This document shows, piece after piece, positions 35,583 through 44,257 of a stretch of DNA of 64,000 nucleotides. The first letter of the stretch is position 1; every line of letters starts with the position of its first letter. Made by a program: the position numbers and the translations under genes. Source of the stretch: Terriglobia bacterium (GTDB lineage: Bacteria > Acidobacteriota > Terriglobia > Terriglobales > Acidobacteriaceae); contig JAIQFT010000010.1 of NCBI GenBank assembly GCA_020073185.1, forward strand, positions 32,516-96,515. Direction: 5' to 3'. The notes beneath the pieces were generated by a model that saw only the letters and a list, made by a program, of their open reading frames with translations, did not search any database and was not told the DNA's origin.

Positions 35583-36752
35583 ATGGCCACCATCACCCAG
35601 CTCGCTCCCACCACCCTCTCCAACGACGAAATCCTGCGCTACTCGCGCCACCTGATCATGCCCGAAGTGGGCATGGACGGCCAAACCAGGCTCAAGGCTG
35701 CCAAAGTCCTGTGTATCGGGGCAGGCGGGCTAGGCTCGCCCTTAGCGCTTTATCTCGCCGCCGCCGGCGTGGGCACGCTCGGCGTGGTGGACTTTGACGT
35801 GGTGGACTTCACCAACCTGCAGCGCCAGATCATCCACTCCACCGCCGACGTCGGGCGCAAGAAGCTGGACTCCGCCGCGGAGAAAATCAAGGCCATCAAC
35901 CCCTACGTCGACGTGCGCCCGTTTGAGGCGCGCCTCACCAGCGCCAACGCGCTCGACCTCTTTCGCCAGTTCGACATCGTGGTGGACGGCACCGACAATT
36001 TCCCCACGCGCTACCTGGTCAACGACGCCTGCGTGCTCACCGGCAAGCCCAACGTCTACGGCTCCATCTTCCGCTTTGAAGGCCAAGTCAGCGTCTTTGC
36101 CACCGAGGAAGGCCCGTGCTACCGCTGCCTGTACCCCGAACCGCCTCCGCCGGGACTGGTGCCCTCGTGCGCCGAAGGCGGCGTGCTGGGAATTCTGCCC
36201 GGGCTGGTCGGCGTGATGCAGGCCACCGAGGCCATCAAGCTGATTCTCGGCAAGGGTGAGCCGCTCATCGGGCGCCTGTTGCTGGTGGACGCGCTCGGCA
36301 TGAAGTTCCGCGAGCTCAAGCTGCGCAAGAATCCCGACTGCCCCGTCTGCGGCCCGCACCGCACCATCACCCAACTGATCGACTACAACGAATTCTGCGG
36401 CATCCGCGGCGAGGAGACGCCGGTTTCGCAATCCAACCTGCCGGAAATCACTGTCGAAGAGCTGAACCGCCGCCAGGACGCCGGCGAGGATATTTTCGTG
36501 CTCGACGTCCGCGAGCCGCACGAATACCAGATCTGCAACCTCCGTGGCTATCTCATCCCGCTCGGCGATCTCCCCAAGCGCGTCCACGAACTCGACTCCA
36601 GCCGCGAGATTGTCGCCCACTGCAAGATGGGCGGACGCAGCGCCAAGGCAGTGGACTTTCTCCGCCAGGCCGGTTTCGCCAAGGTGAAAAACCTCAAAGG
36701 AGGAATTCTCGCCTGGGCCGACCGCGTGGACCCCACCATGCCGAAGTACTGA
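35583..36752 (+). CDS. moeZ: MoeZ-type sulfur-carrier activating enzyme with rhodanese domain
   Basis: 389 residues from ATG 35583. The E1/MoeB domain has the ATP-binding loop IGAGGLGSPLALYL (46-51 core), Zn cysteines Cys179/Cys182 (CYRC) and Cys253/Cys256 (CPVC), and the crossover-loop Cys196 (PSCAEGGVLG). The C-terminal rhodanese domain (about 285-389) has active Cys347 in AHCKMGGRS. It adenylates the carrier and moves sulfur to it. Together with cysM, the JAMM peptidase and cysO, it completes a self-contained cysteine pathway. Confidence 0.94.
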   Translation: MATITQLAPTTLSNDEILRYSRHLIMPEVGMDGQTRLKAAKVLCIGAGGLGSPLALYLAAAGVGTLGVVDFDVVDFTNLQRQIIHSTADVGRKKLDSAAEKIKAINPYVDVRPFEARLTSANALDLFRQFDIVVDGTDNFPTRYLVNDACVLTGKPNVYGSIFRFEGQVSVFATEEGPCYRCLYPEPPPPGLVPSCAEGGVLGILPGLVGVMQATEAIKLILGKGEPLIGRLLLVDALGMKFRELKLRKNPDCPVCGPHRTITQLIDYNEFCGIRGEETPVSQSNLPEITVEELNRRQDAGEDIFVLDVREPHEYQICNLRGYLIPLGDLPKRVHELDSSREIVAHCKMGGRSAKAVDFLRQAGFAKVKNLKGGILAWADRVDPTMPKY

Positions 36753-36790
36753 AAACAGGTAGTCGGTAGTCCGTAACCGGTAGTTGGGAA

Positions 36791-36827
36791 GAAGCAGGCC
36801 GATCGTGATTCACGGTCGGCCTGCTTC
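36791..36827 (+). terminator. Long hairpin terminator after moeZ
   Basis: GAAGCAGGCCGA (36791-36802) pairs perfectly with TCGGCCTGCTTC (36816-36827); the loop has its own CGTG/CACG pairing. The T-run is poor. A GTAGTCGGTAG word repeat at about 36757-36788 precedes it. Confidence 0.7.
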
Positions 36828-36943
36828 TCGCACTGCGTATTCGAGTGTTAGACCAGTAAGCGTCGTGGTACTGCGGTAACTTGACTCTCAAGTAGGAGGA
36901 TTCATAATGTCCCGCTCTTCCTAAAGTTGCGGAGGCTTTCTGA

Positions 36944-37648
36944 ATGCGATGTGCAGCTGCATTTCTGATGATTGCGTGCTCGGCTATTATCGCAAGCTCC
37001 CAGGAAAGCAACATCAAGCCCCGAGTGTTCGTTACCGACAGCCAGTCGTGGGAAATCCAAGGCAGTAGCGGGGGCGCAGGCGGTGCGTTTGGCGGCCAAG
37101 TAAAAGGCGGTGCGCGGCCCCAGACGGCCGAAATTGTGAAAACGTTCGGTGAACGTTGTCCTGAGGCGATAATCAACAACCGGAAAGAGAAGGCAGACTA
37201 CATCGTCGTGCTCGATCACGAAGGTGGCAAGGGATGGGTACGAAAGGACAACAAAGTAGCCGTCTTCAACGGCGATGGCGATTCCATTATCAGCAGATCC
37301 ACTCGTTCTCTCGGCAACTCCGTACAGGATGCCTGCAATGCGATTAAGGCTGACTGGCCCAAGAGAGCTGCAATGCAGCACCAGGAACCGGCTGCAACCG
37401 CAAAGGATGCCGCGGCGACCAAAACGGCCGAATTTGCCGGCGCGAAACTTCAGATCAACTCCGATCCCGTCGGCGCTGACATTGAGGTGGACGGCAGTTT
37501 CATAGGCAATACTCCCTCATCCGTCGATCTTCCGGCGGGCGAACACGCAATTGTCGTGAAAAAGTCCGGGTACAAGAATTGGGAGCGTAAGATCAAGACG
37601 ACAGCGGGTGCGATCAATATCTCCGCATTCTTAGAAAAACAGGAGTAG
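36944..37648 (+). CDS. Exported protein with C-terminal PEGA domain
   Basis: 234 residues. The signal peptide (AAFLMIACSAIIASSQ) is followed by an unrecognised domain (about 25-150) beginning RVFVTDSQSWEIQG. This contains a Gly-rich loop (GSSGGAGGAFGG) and a segment that looks like a nucleotide-free Rossmann edge (KADYIVVLDHEGGK). The last 70 residues form one PEGA repeat (INSDPVGADIEVDGSFIGNT, PAGEHAIVVKKSGYKNW). A GGAGG site precedes the ATG by 11 bases. A five-codon frame with AGGAGG lies just before it (36907-36924). The next gene codes a CsgG-like protein; the pair may cooperate in the envelope. Confidence 0.75.
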   Translation: MRCAAAFLMIACSAIIASSQESNIKPRVFVTDSQSWEIQGSSGGAGGAFGGQVKGGARPQTAEIVKTFGERCPEAIINNRKEKADYIVVLDHEGGKGWVRKDNKVAVFNGDGDSIISRSTRSLGNSVQDACNAIKADWPKRAAMQHQEPAATAKDAAATKTAEFAGAKLQINSDPVGADIEVDGSFIGNTPSSVDLPAGEHAIVVKKSGYKNWERKIKTTAGAINISAFLEKQE

Positions 37649-37894
37649 TCATGCCGCCCGGCGGGCCCCTCTCGGCCGGGATTTCTATTCATCGCGCCAC
37701 GATCTTCGTCCCGCCATTCGCCGAAAAAACGGGCCGTTCTCCCGCTTGCAAAAATCCCGAGATCGTGGACAATGGCGGCTGGCTGAAATTGGCTCCTGGA
37801 CAGCAGCGCGGGCGAGGCCCAGCCAAGGTCTCGCCGTTCCGCGCGCCATGTTAACCGTGCAGCGATGCCTGACATTAACCGCTGGAGGCTCCGC

Positions 37895-38872
37895 ATGAAG
37901 GCCAAAGTTGTTTCGTTGTGTGCCGTGCTTGTCCTGCTCTGCGTTTTCGGTCACGCCGCCGAGCGCAAGAAGCGCGTTGCCGTCTTCGACTTCGATTACG
38001 CTACCGTCCGCAGCGGCGTGGCCGCCCTGTTTGGCACCGATGTTGACGTAGGCAGAGGCATTTCCGACCTGCTGGTAAAGCGCTTGGTGCAGGACGGTAC
38101 CTACTCCGTCATTGAGCGCCAGGCGATGGACAAAATCCTGAAGGAACAGAATTTCTCCAACAGCGATCGCGCCAATCCCAACAGCGCTGCCAAGCTCGGC
38201 AAGCTGCTGGGCGTGGACGCCATCATCGTCGGCAGCATTACCCAGTTCGGCGGCGAGAACAAGAACACTGGAGTAGGTGGCGGCGGTGGCGGGTGGGGCG
38301 GATTTGGACTTGGCGGCTTCAAGCATAAGGAGTCCAAAGCCATCGTGACCCTGGATGCCCGGATTGTGGACATCGATACCGCCGAGATTCTGGCCGTGGC
38401 CGACGGCAAGGGCGAGTCGTCGCGCAGCAGCACCTCGCTGCTTGGCGGGGGCGGCAACTGGCATGGCTTCGGAGGCGGCGCGGTCGACTTCGGAAGCAGC
38501 GACTTTCAGTCCACCATCATTGGCGAAGCGGTCAAGGGCGCCGTCGATCAGATGAGCACGGGCGTCATTGCCGGCGCTCCCAAGCTGCAGGCGCGCAAGA
38601 TCAACGTCGAAGGCGTGGTCGCCTTCGTGCAGTCCGGCTCGGTCGTCCTCAATGTCGGCGCCAAGGCCGGAGTCAAAGTCGGTGATCAGATGACGGTTGA
38701 GCGCGTCTCGCAGGAAATTAAGGATCCCACCACCGGCAAGGTCCTTCGCCGCTTGTCCAACGATATCGGCACTATCCAGATCAGCGACGTGGACGATGTC
38801 TCCGCTGTCGGCAAGGTGGTGAGCGGAACCGGCTTCAAAGTGGGCGATGTGGTCAAAACCGTGACCCAGTAG
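37895..38872 (+). CDS. CsgG/HfaB-like exported protein
   Basis: 325 residues from ATG 37895 with a GGAGG site. The signal peptide (VVSLCAVLVLLCVFGHAA) lacks a lipobox Cys, unlike curli CsgG. The body matches the CsgG family: KRVAVFDFDYATVRSG, ISDLLVKRLVQDGTYSVIER, KLGKLLGVDAIIVGSI and LDARIVDIDTAEIL. A long Gly-rich insert (GVGGGGGGWGGFGLGG) lies near residue 140. The C-terminal part (VVLNVGAKAGVKVGDQMTV) resembles a small SH3-like or FlgT-like domain. It is probably an outer-membrane assembly or secretion accessory. No curlin genes are nearby. Confidence 0.83.
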   Translation: MKAKVVSLCAVLVLLCVFGHAAERKKRVAVFDFDYATVRSGVAALFGTDVDVGRGISDLLVKRLVQDGTYSVIERQAMDKILKEQNFSNSDRANPNSAAKLGKLLGVDAIIVGSITQFGGENKNTGVGGGGGGWGGFGLGGFKHKESKAIVTLDARIVDIDTAEILAVADGKGESSRSSTSLLGGGGNWHGFGGGAVDFGSSDFQSTIIGEAVKGAVDQMSTGVIAGAPKLQARKINVEGVVAFVQSGSVVLNVGAKAGVKVGDQMTVERVSQEIKDPTTGKVLRRLSNDIGTIQISDVDDVSAVGKVVSGTGFKVGDVVKTVTQ

Positions 38873-38894
38873 CTCGCCCCATTTCTGACGATTG

Positions 38895-38940
38895 CCCCAC
38901 CCTCGTCGCTCTGGTTTTGAGGCGATGGGGTGGGGAATTT
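38895..38940. terminator. Bidirectional terminator between convergent genes
   Basis: CCCCACCC with following CGTCGC (38895-38909) pairs imperfectly with GCGATGGGGTGGGG (38922-38935), followed by AATTTCTTT. It separates the CsgG-like gene from the convergent membrane protein gene. Confidence 0.6.
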
Positions 38941-38942
38941 CT

Positions 38943-39854
38943 TTATGCTTCGGCAGCCACCGCGGCAGTTGGGGCCATGTCTCGCGCTCGAGCATGTGAC
39001 CCGTAGTAGGCCACTGCCGCGCCCCACGACGCCAGCCGCAGCATCCAGCGTATCCACAGCAGCGCCTGTGCCACCGCGAACCAGATAAAGATCGTCGCCA
39101 CCGAGTGCTGCGGCATCCAGCGCGCGAACACCACGTAAACCGCGATCGTTGCCGTGGTCAGCAGCCCCAGCGTCAGGTAGATGAACATCACGCGCCCGAA
39201 GCGCGACAGGAAAAATCCGGCGGCGTGCAACAACGCCGCGATCGCCGACGCGTGCTCGTCGGTCACCATGTCCGCCCTGGCATATTCCAGCAGCGCATTT
39301 ACCACCAGCACGGATGCGACCAGCAGCGCCACTCGCGCCAGCCCCAGCCACATCCACGGCCCGGCCGCATTCGCGCTCTGCAATTTCGCCGCAATCCATT
39401 TTTCCGGCACTCCGTTGAAAATCCAGAACGCCAGGAAATACAGCAGCGACCCGATCACCGCGATGCGCGCAAACCGCCCGAAATACTTCCCCATGCCACG
39501 GCCGAAAGCGTGCAGTCCCGCTCCTGCGCCGGACGAGAAAACCTCAAACGCGCCGCCCGCCAGCAGGGTGTTGAGCGCCAGAAACAGGATGCCGGCGTAC
39601 ATCACTCCCAGGGAGAAGTTCTTGAGGAACTCGTTGTTGACGATGGTGAACTCCGTCAGCCACGCGGCGCTGAATCCGTCCGCCAGTTGCTGGCCCACGG
39701 CGCTGTTGCCGACGTGATCGGCGATGGCGTCATGCATCGGCGCCGCCACCGCCGCCGCCATCAGCAGATTGCATCCGAAGAAAATGGATACCATCCACTT
39801 GTTCCGCCACGCCGCGGTCAATCCCTGCCCGATTGCTGTACTCGGTTTCATCAT
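38943..39854 (-). CDS. Multi-pass membrane protein, unknown function
   Basis: 303 residues from ATG 39854 (39851 also possible). About six hydrophobic segments: WMVSIFFGCNLLMAAAVAA, SLGVMYAGILFLALNTLLA, IAVIGSLLYFLAFWIF, LGLARVALLVASVLVVNALL, VMFIYLTLGLLTTATIAVYV and TIFIWFAVAQALLWIRW. Two extramembrane loops are polar, one with YARADMVTDEHASA. No catalytic motif is seen; the layout resembles the membrane-protein families often placed next to peptidases in Acidobacteriota. It lies 37 bp downstream of the M1 peptidase gene, so it is probably co-transcribed with it. Confidence 0.78.
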   Translation of the reverse strand: MMKPSTAIGQGLTAAWRNKWMVSIFFGCNLLMAAAVAAPMHDAIADHVGNSAVGQQLADGFSAAWLTEFTIVNNEFLKNFSLGVMYAGILFLALNTLLAGGAFEVFSSGAGAGLHAFGRGMGKYFGRFARIAVIGSLLYFLAFWIFNGVPEKWIAAKLQSANAAGPWMWLGLARVALLVASVLVVNALLEYARADMVTDEHASAIAALLHAAGFFLSRFGRVMFIYLTLGLLTTATIAVYVVFARWMPQHSVATIFIWFAVAQALLWIRWMLRLASWGAAVAYYGSHARARDMAPTAAVAAEA

Positions 39855-39891
39855 GCATTCCCTGTTCTCAACGGCCATCGGCCATCGACTC

Positions 39892-42123
39892 CTAGGAGAA
39901 AAACGAAAACGCCATCAGCGCGTTCTGCAGCCACACCACCCAGCGCAGATACCACTTCTGCGCCGCCAGCTTCACCGGCTCTTGCAGGTAGCTGTCATGC
40001 GTGCGATGTACCTGCAGCTTCCAATCGAAATCCCGGTCAATGACCGCCGCTGCCACCTTCGACTTCCCACCGTACTTGAACTTTGCCCACCGATACTGCC
40101 CGTCCCAGTGCTCGACCTTCTCCGTGCCGTCCTCGAAGCGCACCTGCAGGGTTACCGGAAACTGCATCTCGCCCAGCCGCCGCACCAGGACTTCCGACTC
40201 TTTCTCGCCATCCTTGTCCTTGCCATGCTTGGCGCCGACGTAGGCCGGCTTGCCGTTCTCGTCGAACAGGCCCTCTCTTGATTTCGCTGTGCCGGTTGTC
40301 ACCGAAACCTCGTAATCGAGCATTCCCGTGCCGTAGACCGTCTGGTCAAAGAACCACTTCATGTCGCGCCCCGATACTTCGTTCACGGTATTCATGAAGT
40401 CGATCGCGTCGGGATGCCGGAAGCGGTAGCGCTGCTGATACGTCCGGATGACCTTAGGCCACTGCTCGCCGAGCAGCGCCTCCAGGGTCAGCAGCGTGAC
40501 CTCCGGCTTGGCGTAGGCCTGCACGCCATAGCTTTGTCCATCCATGTCGAGCCAGGCATAGCGCTCCATCGCGTCCGCCTGGGCGCGGTTCCAATACCCG
40601 CGGCTGGAGCGCGCGTACATCCGCAGCAGCGGCACGCGCTCGAAGTACTGTCCCAGCGGCACCGACTCCACCCCATACCACGGGTATTTCGGTACCGGCA
40701 TGCGCGTCCACTCCGCCGCCGGATACGGCACTCCCGCCAGCCGCTCGTACATTTCTCCCGGCGGAAAGGCTTTTTCCAGCACCTTGGTCGTGGAATACGA
40801 ATTGATTCCCTCGTCCAGCCACGCCTCTTCAAACTCGTTGTTGCCCACCATCCCGTACCAGAACTGGTGTCCGAACTCGTGCACGATTACGCCCTCCGGG
40901 CTGAGCGCGTGAGAAGCCGGCCAGTACTGCGTACCCGCGGTAATGAAGGTCGGATACTCCATCCCGCCCGACCCGCCAATCGGGTCCACCACGGTCAGCG
41001 TGTCGTAGGGATACTTGCCGTAGAACAGGCCGAACCACTTGATGGCCGCAAAGATCGCGCGGAAGTGCCGCTCCACCTGGTCCTCGTGCTCGCGCTGGAT
41101 GATCAGCGACACCTGCACGTCCTGCAGCTTTACGTCCTCGGGCGGCGCTCCGGTTTTTTTCGACCACTCCGCAATCTCCGCCGGCGTCACCCGCTGGTCC
41201 GCCTGGAAGGTGCGCGTGATCTTCTCCGCGTCCGCGTTCGGCTCGGTCGTCCACGCGAAGTCGTGCACGTCTTCCTGGTAGTAGTTGTAGGTGGCGGTTC
41301 CGTCGGGATTCTGCATGCTGCTGCGCTCTACGCCGGTCGCGCCGATTACAAAGTCGCTGGGCACCGTCAGCCGCGTGTCGAACACGCCATAGTCGGCGAA
41401 GAATTCGGTGGTCGCGTGAAACTGGTGGCAGTTCCATCCCGCGGTTTGTCGATGCCGCTCACCCGCGCCTTCGTACACGCCGGGCTTGGGAAACCACTGC
41501 GCGAACAGGAAATAATTGTTCCGGTACCCGGTGCGCGCGAAGATCCGCGGCATCTTCGAGGTCCACTCGATCTCGATGTTGACGCTCTGCCCCGGCGCGA
41601 TCGCTTGCGCCAGCGGCACCCGCGCCACGGTCTCGTCGTTCACGTTGTCGTCGTCGGGATGGATGTACTCCAGCTTCGCCGTCAGGTCCTGCCCATCCAC
41701 CTTGATCACATGGATCTGCTCGTAACCCCATTCCTCCGGCTTAATGCGGCGCTCACCCGTCTGGCGCCGGCGGCTTCCGCCCTCGCGCATGAATGTGGAC
41801 TGGTTGTTCTTGAAAGCGTTCAAGTAGAGGTGGAACTGCAGATCGGGCACCGGCCCGCTGGTATGGTTTTTCCATACGATCGTCTCGCGACCGGCGAGTG
41901 TCTTCTGCTTCGCGTCCAGCCGCGCGTCAATCTGGTAGCGCACGATCGGATCGGGGACGAACTTCGCCTGCGCCACGCCCACCACCAGCGCCATCACTGT
42001 CGCGAGCGGCAAAATGGCCCTGAAACCCGTGGCAGGTCCGCGATGGTGCGGCACGCCTTTAGCCGTGCCAATCGGCGCCGAAAAGAAATTGGGCTCTAGC
42101 CCTTGAGGGAATCGCTTCATCAC
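39892..42123 (-). CDS. M1 family metallopeptidase
   Basis: 743 residues. A hydrophobic N-terminal segment (AILPLATVMALVVGVAQA, about 36-53) acts as a late signal or anchor. The zinc site is H415-E416-F-G-H419 with Glu438 at the expected +19 position (VHEFGHQFWYGM, EEAWLDEGINSY). The exopeptidase GxMEN-type motif appears as GSGGMEYPTFI. M1 enzymes remove N-terminal residues from peptides. Its start overlaps the stop of the upstream 126-residue gene (ATGA), so the two are coupled. The C-terminal domain ends in a hydrophobic stretch, perhaps a second anchor. Confidence 0.92.
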   Translation of the reverse strand: MMKRFPQGLEPNFFSAPIGTAKGVPHHRGPATGFRAILPLATVMALVVGVAQAKFVPDPIVRYQIDARLDAKQKTLAGRETIVWKNHTSGPVPDLQFHLYLNAFKNNQSTFMREGGSRRRQTGERRIKPEEWGYEQIHVIKVDGQDLTAKLEYIHPDDDNVNDETVARVPLAQAIAPGQSVNIEIEWTSKMPRIFARTGYRNNYFLFAQWFPKPGVYEGAGERHRQTAGWNCHQFHATTEFFADYGVFDTRLTVPSDFVIGATGVERSSMQNPDGTATYNYYQEDVHDFAWTTEPNADAEKITRTFQADQRVTPAEIAEWSKKTGAPPEDVKLQDVQVSLIIQREHEDQVERHFRAIFAAIKWFGLFYGKYPYDTLTVVDPIGGSGGMEYPTFITAGTQYWPASHALSPEGVIVHEFGHQFWYGMVGNNEFEEAWLDEGINSYSTTKVLEKAFPPGEMYERLAGVPYPAAEWTRMPVPKYPWYGVESVPLGQYFERVPLLRMYARSSRGYWNRAQADAMERYAWLDMDGQSYGVQAYAKPEVTLLTLEALLGEQWPKVIRTYQQRYRFRHPDAIDFMNTVNEVSGRDMKWFFDQTVYGTGMLDYEVSVTTGTAKSREGLFDENGKPAYVGAKHGKDKDGEKESEVLVRRLGEMQFPVTLQVRFEDGTEKVEHWDGQYRWAKFKYGGKSKVAAAVIDRDFDWKLQVHRTHDSYLQEPVKLAAQKWYLRWVVWLQNALMAFSFFS

Positions 42124-42500
42124 TTGCTCCCCAACTCCACCTCAACCGCCGCGTGACAATTCGTCCCCGGGTCGTGCGTCACGGTCTTGCTCTGTCCCTT
42201 GTAGCTCACCGTGAACTGGATCGGTTTCTTCACCTCTTGCGGCAAGCCGGTGAACTTTCCCTTGCCGTCCGCATCGGTCGAGAGCTCCAACTCGGTCTTG
42301 CGCTTGCTCAAGAATCCGTAGCGGATGATGGTGCGTATCTTTGCCAAGTACACCGGCTTCTTGGCCGCGTCGCTCACCGTGAACTCCACCCAGCACGGCC
42401 CGATGTCGGCGCTGAGCTGCGGCACGTCGGCGGCGGCGGCTACGCTGCTCACCATGACCAGCAACAGCGCGCCGCTAAGAATCCATTTAGTGTTTGCCAT
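42120..42500 (-). CDS. Small exported beta-rich protein coupled to the M1 peptidase
   Basis: 126 residues. The signal peptide (ILSGALLLVMVSSVAAA) is followed by one beta-sandwich-like domain. The segments WVEFTVSDAAKKPVYLAKIR, STDADGKGKFTGLP and IQFTVSYKGQSKT resemble a carboxypeptidase-regulatory-like or transthyretin-like fold. Two Cys (in IGPCWVEF and TNCHAA) may form a disulfide. Stop and start of the next gene overlap by 4 bases, suggesting a functional pair with the M1 peptidase, perhaps as chaperone or binding subunit. Family not recognised with certainty. Confidence 0.7.
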   Translation of the reverse strand: MANTKWILSGALLLVMVSSVAAAADVPQLSADIGPCWVEFTVSDAAKKPVYLAKIRTIIRYGFLSKRKTELELSTDADGKGKFTGLPQEVKKPIQFTVSYKGQSKTVTHDPGTNCHAAVEVELGSK

Positions 42501-42555
42501 GTCTCAACCGTTCCTTTGCGCGCACTCGCAGCCGCGCGCTCGCCAGCGCCACGGA

Positions 42556-43518
42556 CTACCGACTACCAATGACCAGCACGACCTTGCCGTAATTTCGCCC
42601 CTCCGCCAGAAGCCGGTACGCCTCCGCCACCTTCTCCAGCGGCAGGACATGCCCCACCACCGGATGCAGCCGGTCCTGCTCAATCCACTGCGAAAGCCGC
42701 TTCCACGCCGGCTCCATCACCTCCGGCCGCTGCGACATCTTCGCCAGCCACAGTCCGTGCACGCTGGTCTGCTTGTCGTACAGGATCCTCGGATCAAGCG
42801 TCGCGCGCTCGCCGGTCGCCGAACCGTAGGTGATGACCCGCCCCCGGAACGACAGGCAGCGCACGCTCTTGGTCACGTGCTCGCCGCCCAGCATCTCGAA
42901 CACGGCGTCCACGCCCTCGCCGCCGGTCAGCTCGCGAACTTTTTCTTCGTAGTCGTCGCGTTTGTAATTGATCCCGTGTTGCAGTCCCAACGCGCGCACC
43001 TTCGCCAGCTTTTCATCCGATGACGATGTCCCGTACATCTCGACACCCAGCACGTTTCCGATCTCCACCGCCGCCGTGCCCACGCCTCCCGCGACCGCAT
43101 GGATCAGTACCCGCTTCCCGCGCGCCGCCGCATTTACCAATCCTGCCTTCCAGTATGCGAAGTATGCGGTGAAGTAGTTGACCGGAAACGCCGCCGCTCC
43201 TTCCGCCCGCCACTTCTCCGGCGCCGGCCACAGCAAGCTCGGCGACGTAGTAATCTTCTCCGCGAACGCCTTGCTCTGCGTGTAACCCATCACGCGATCG
43301 CCCGTGTCTTGGCGCCGGCCGGCAAACTCGCGGCCCGCAACCAGCGGCGGCTCCGGGGTTCCCGGATATCCGCCGCGCGCCGCCATGATGTCGGCAAAGT
43401 TCACCCCGGCGGCTTCCACCCGCACCACCACCTGTCCGGGCTTGGGCTGCGGATCGGGAACCTCGCGCAGCTCCAATACCTCCGGCCCGCCGTAACGCGT
43501 AATGACAGCAGCTTGCAT
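42556..43518 (-). CDS. Quinone oxidoreductase-type MDR dehydrogenase
   Basis: 320 residues from ATG 43518. It has the MDR core without catalytic zinc: MQAAVITRYGGPEVLELREV, AAGVNFADIMAARGGYPG, the NADPH-binding stretch VLIHAVAGGVGTAAVEIGNV, and the C-terminal KVAEAYRLLAEGRNYGKVVL. Members reduce quinones or enones with NADPH. The loop after GREFAG is short (RRQDTGDRV), about ten residues less than the usual GxVxxVGxGVxxFxxGDRV, so a small in-frame deletion is likely. A longer frame to 43713 is not supported. Confidence 0.88.
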   Translation of the reverse strand: MQAAVITRYGGPEVLELREVPDPQPKPGQVVVRVEAAGVNFADIMAARGGYPGTPEPPLVAGREFAGRRQDTGDRVMGYTQSKAFAEKITTSPSLLWPAPEKWRAEGAAAFPVNYFTAYFAYWKAGLVNAAARGKRVLIHAVAGGVGTAAVEIGNVLGVEMYGTSSSDEKLAKVRALGLQHGINYKRDDYEEKVRELTGGEGVDAVFEMLGGEHVTKSVRCLSFRGRVITYGSATGERATLDPRILYDKQTSVHGLWLAKMSQRPEVMEPAWKRLSQWIEQDRLHPVVGHVLPLEKVAEAYRLLAEGRNYGKVVLVIGSR

Positions 43519-44257
43519 GGGAGCAGACGAGAAGACTGGGATTCTACCGCAGAAGAAAGTCGACGGTCGATGGCCGGCGGCCCGGCCGTCGGCGGCCGAC
43601 AGCGACATATCACTCTGCCGTCGACTGTCGACTGTCAGCCGTCGACCAAAGAAAAGAAAAACCGGCGCGGTTCTCCCCCGAGACATGCGCCGGTTCCTTA
43701 AGGCTCCAGACAACTGCGCCGGCGCAATTTCACGGCTGGTCCCGTCCGGCCCGGCGCACTGGCGGCCTTAAAACCCACCCGCCGCGCCCGACATGTTTGT
43801 GCCGGATCCCAGCGGCGGCGGAACTTAGGTTGTGCCCGCCTCAACTTGCGCCAGTCCGTGAACGCGGTCAACCATAAACCGCGCTGACATGTTGTTATTG
43901 TGAATAACCGTTCCAAAACGGAACCAAAATCCACGCACCGCTGTTGTCAATATGAATAACCATGGTCGGCGCGCCATAGGCACAGCAATCAGGCCGTTCC
44001 ACTTCTAGAACAACCTCGGCAGTATTTTGGCACTTGGCGATGGCCTGCCTCCTTTTGGATTCAAGAGATTGGAGGTCGCAGTTCGCCTTCCGGAACAAGA
44101 ACGACAAGTTTATTTGGCACAGCGATGCAGTGCGTAAACTGTGCCCACTCTTCGCCGCGAGGCTGAACTTAGCAGGTGTATATCAGATCCGACTGCGACT
44201 CTGCGACTCTGTCTCCAAAAGCGGATCTCTGAATTTCGGTTACTGGAGGATTCACTC
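43519..44257. other. Intergenic region with word repeat and palindromic motifs
   Basis: About 740 bp without a convincing gene. A GTCGACGGTCGATGG/CGTCGACTGTCGACTG word repeat lies at about 43558-43648. A hairpin with CCGGCGC and GCGCCGG arms lies at about 43660-43695. A perfect palindrome GTTATT-GTG-AATAAC (43894-43908) recurs in weaker form at 43946-43960. These could be operators for the downstream pair at 44258. A 70-residue minus-strand frame (43895-44107) starts at TTG and has no family resemblance. Confidence 0.45.

Noticed and set aside
43895..44107. 70-codon minus-strand frame divergent from the Trypco2-like gene
   Set aside because: TTG start, no ribosome-binding site, no recognisable domain, and it overlaps the palindromic motifs.
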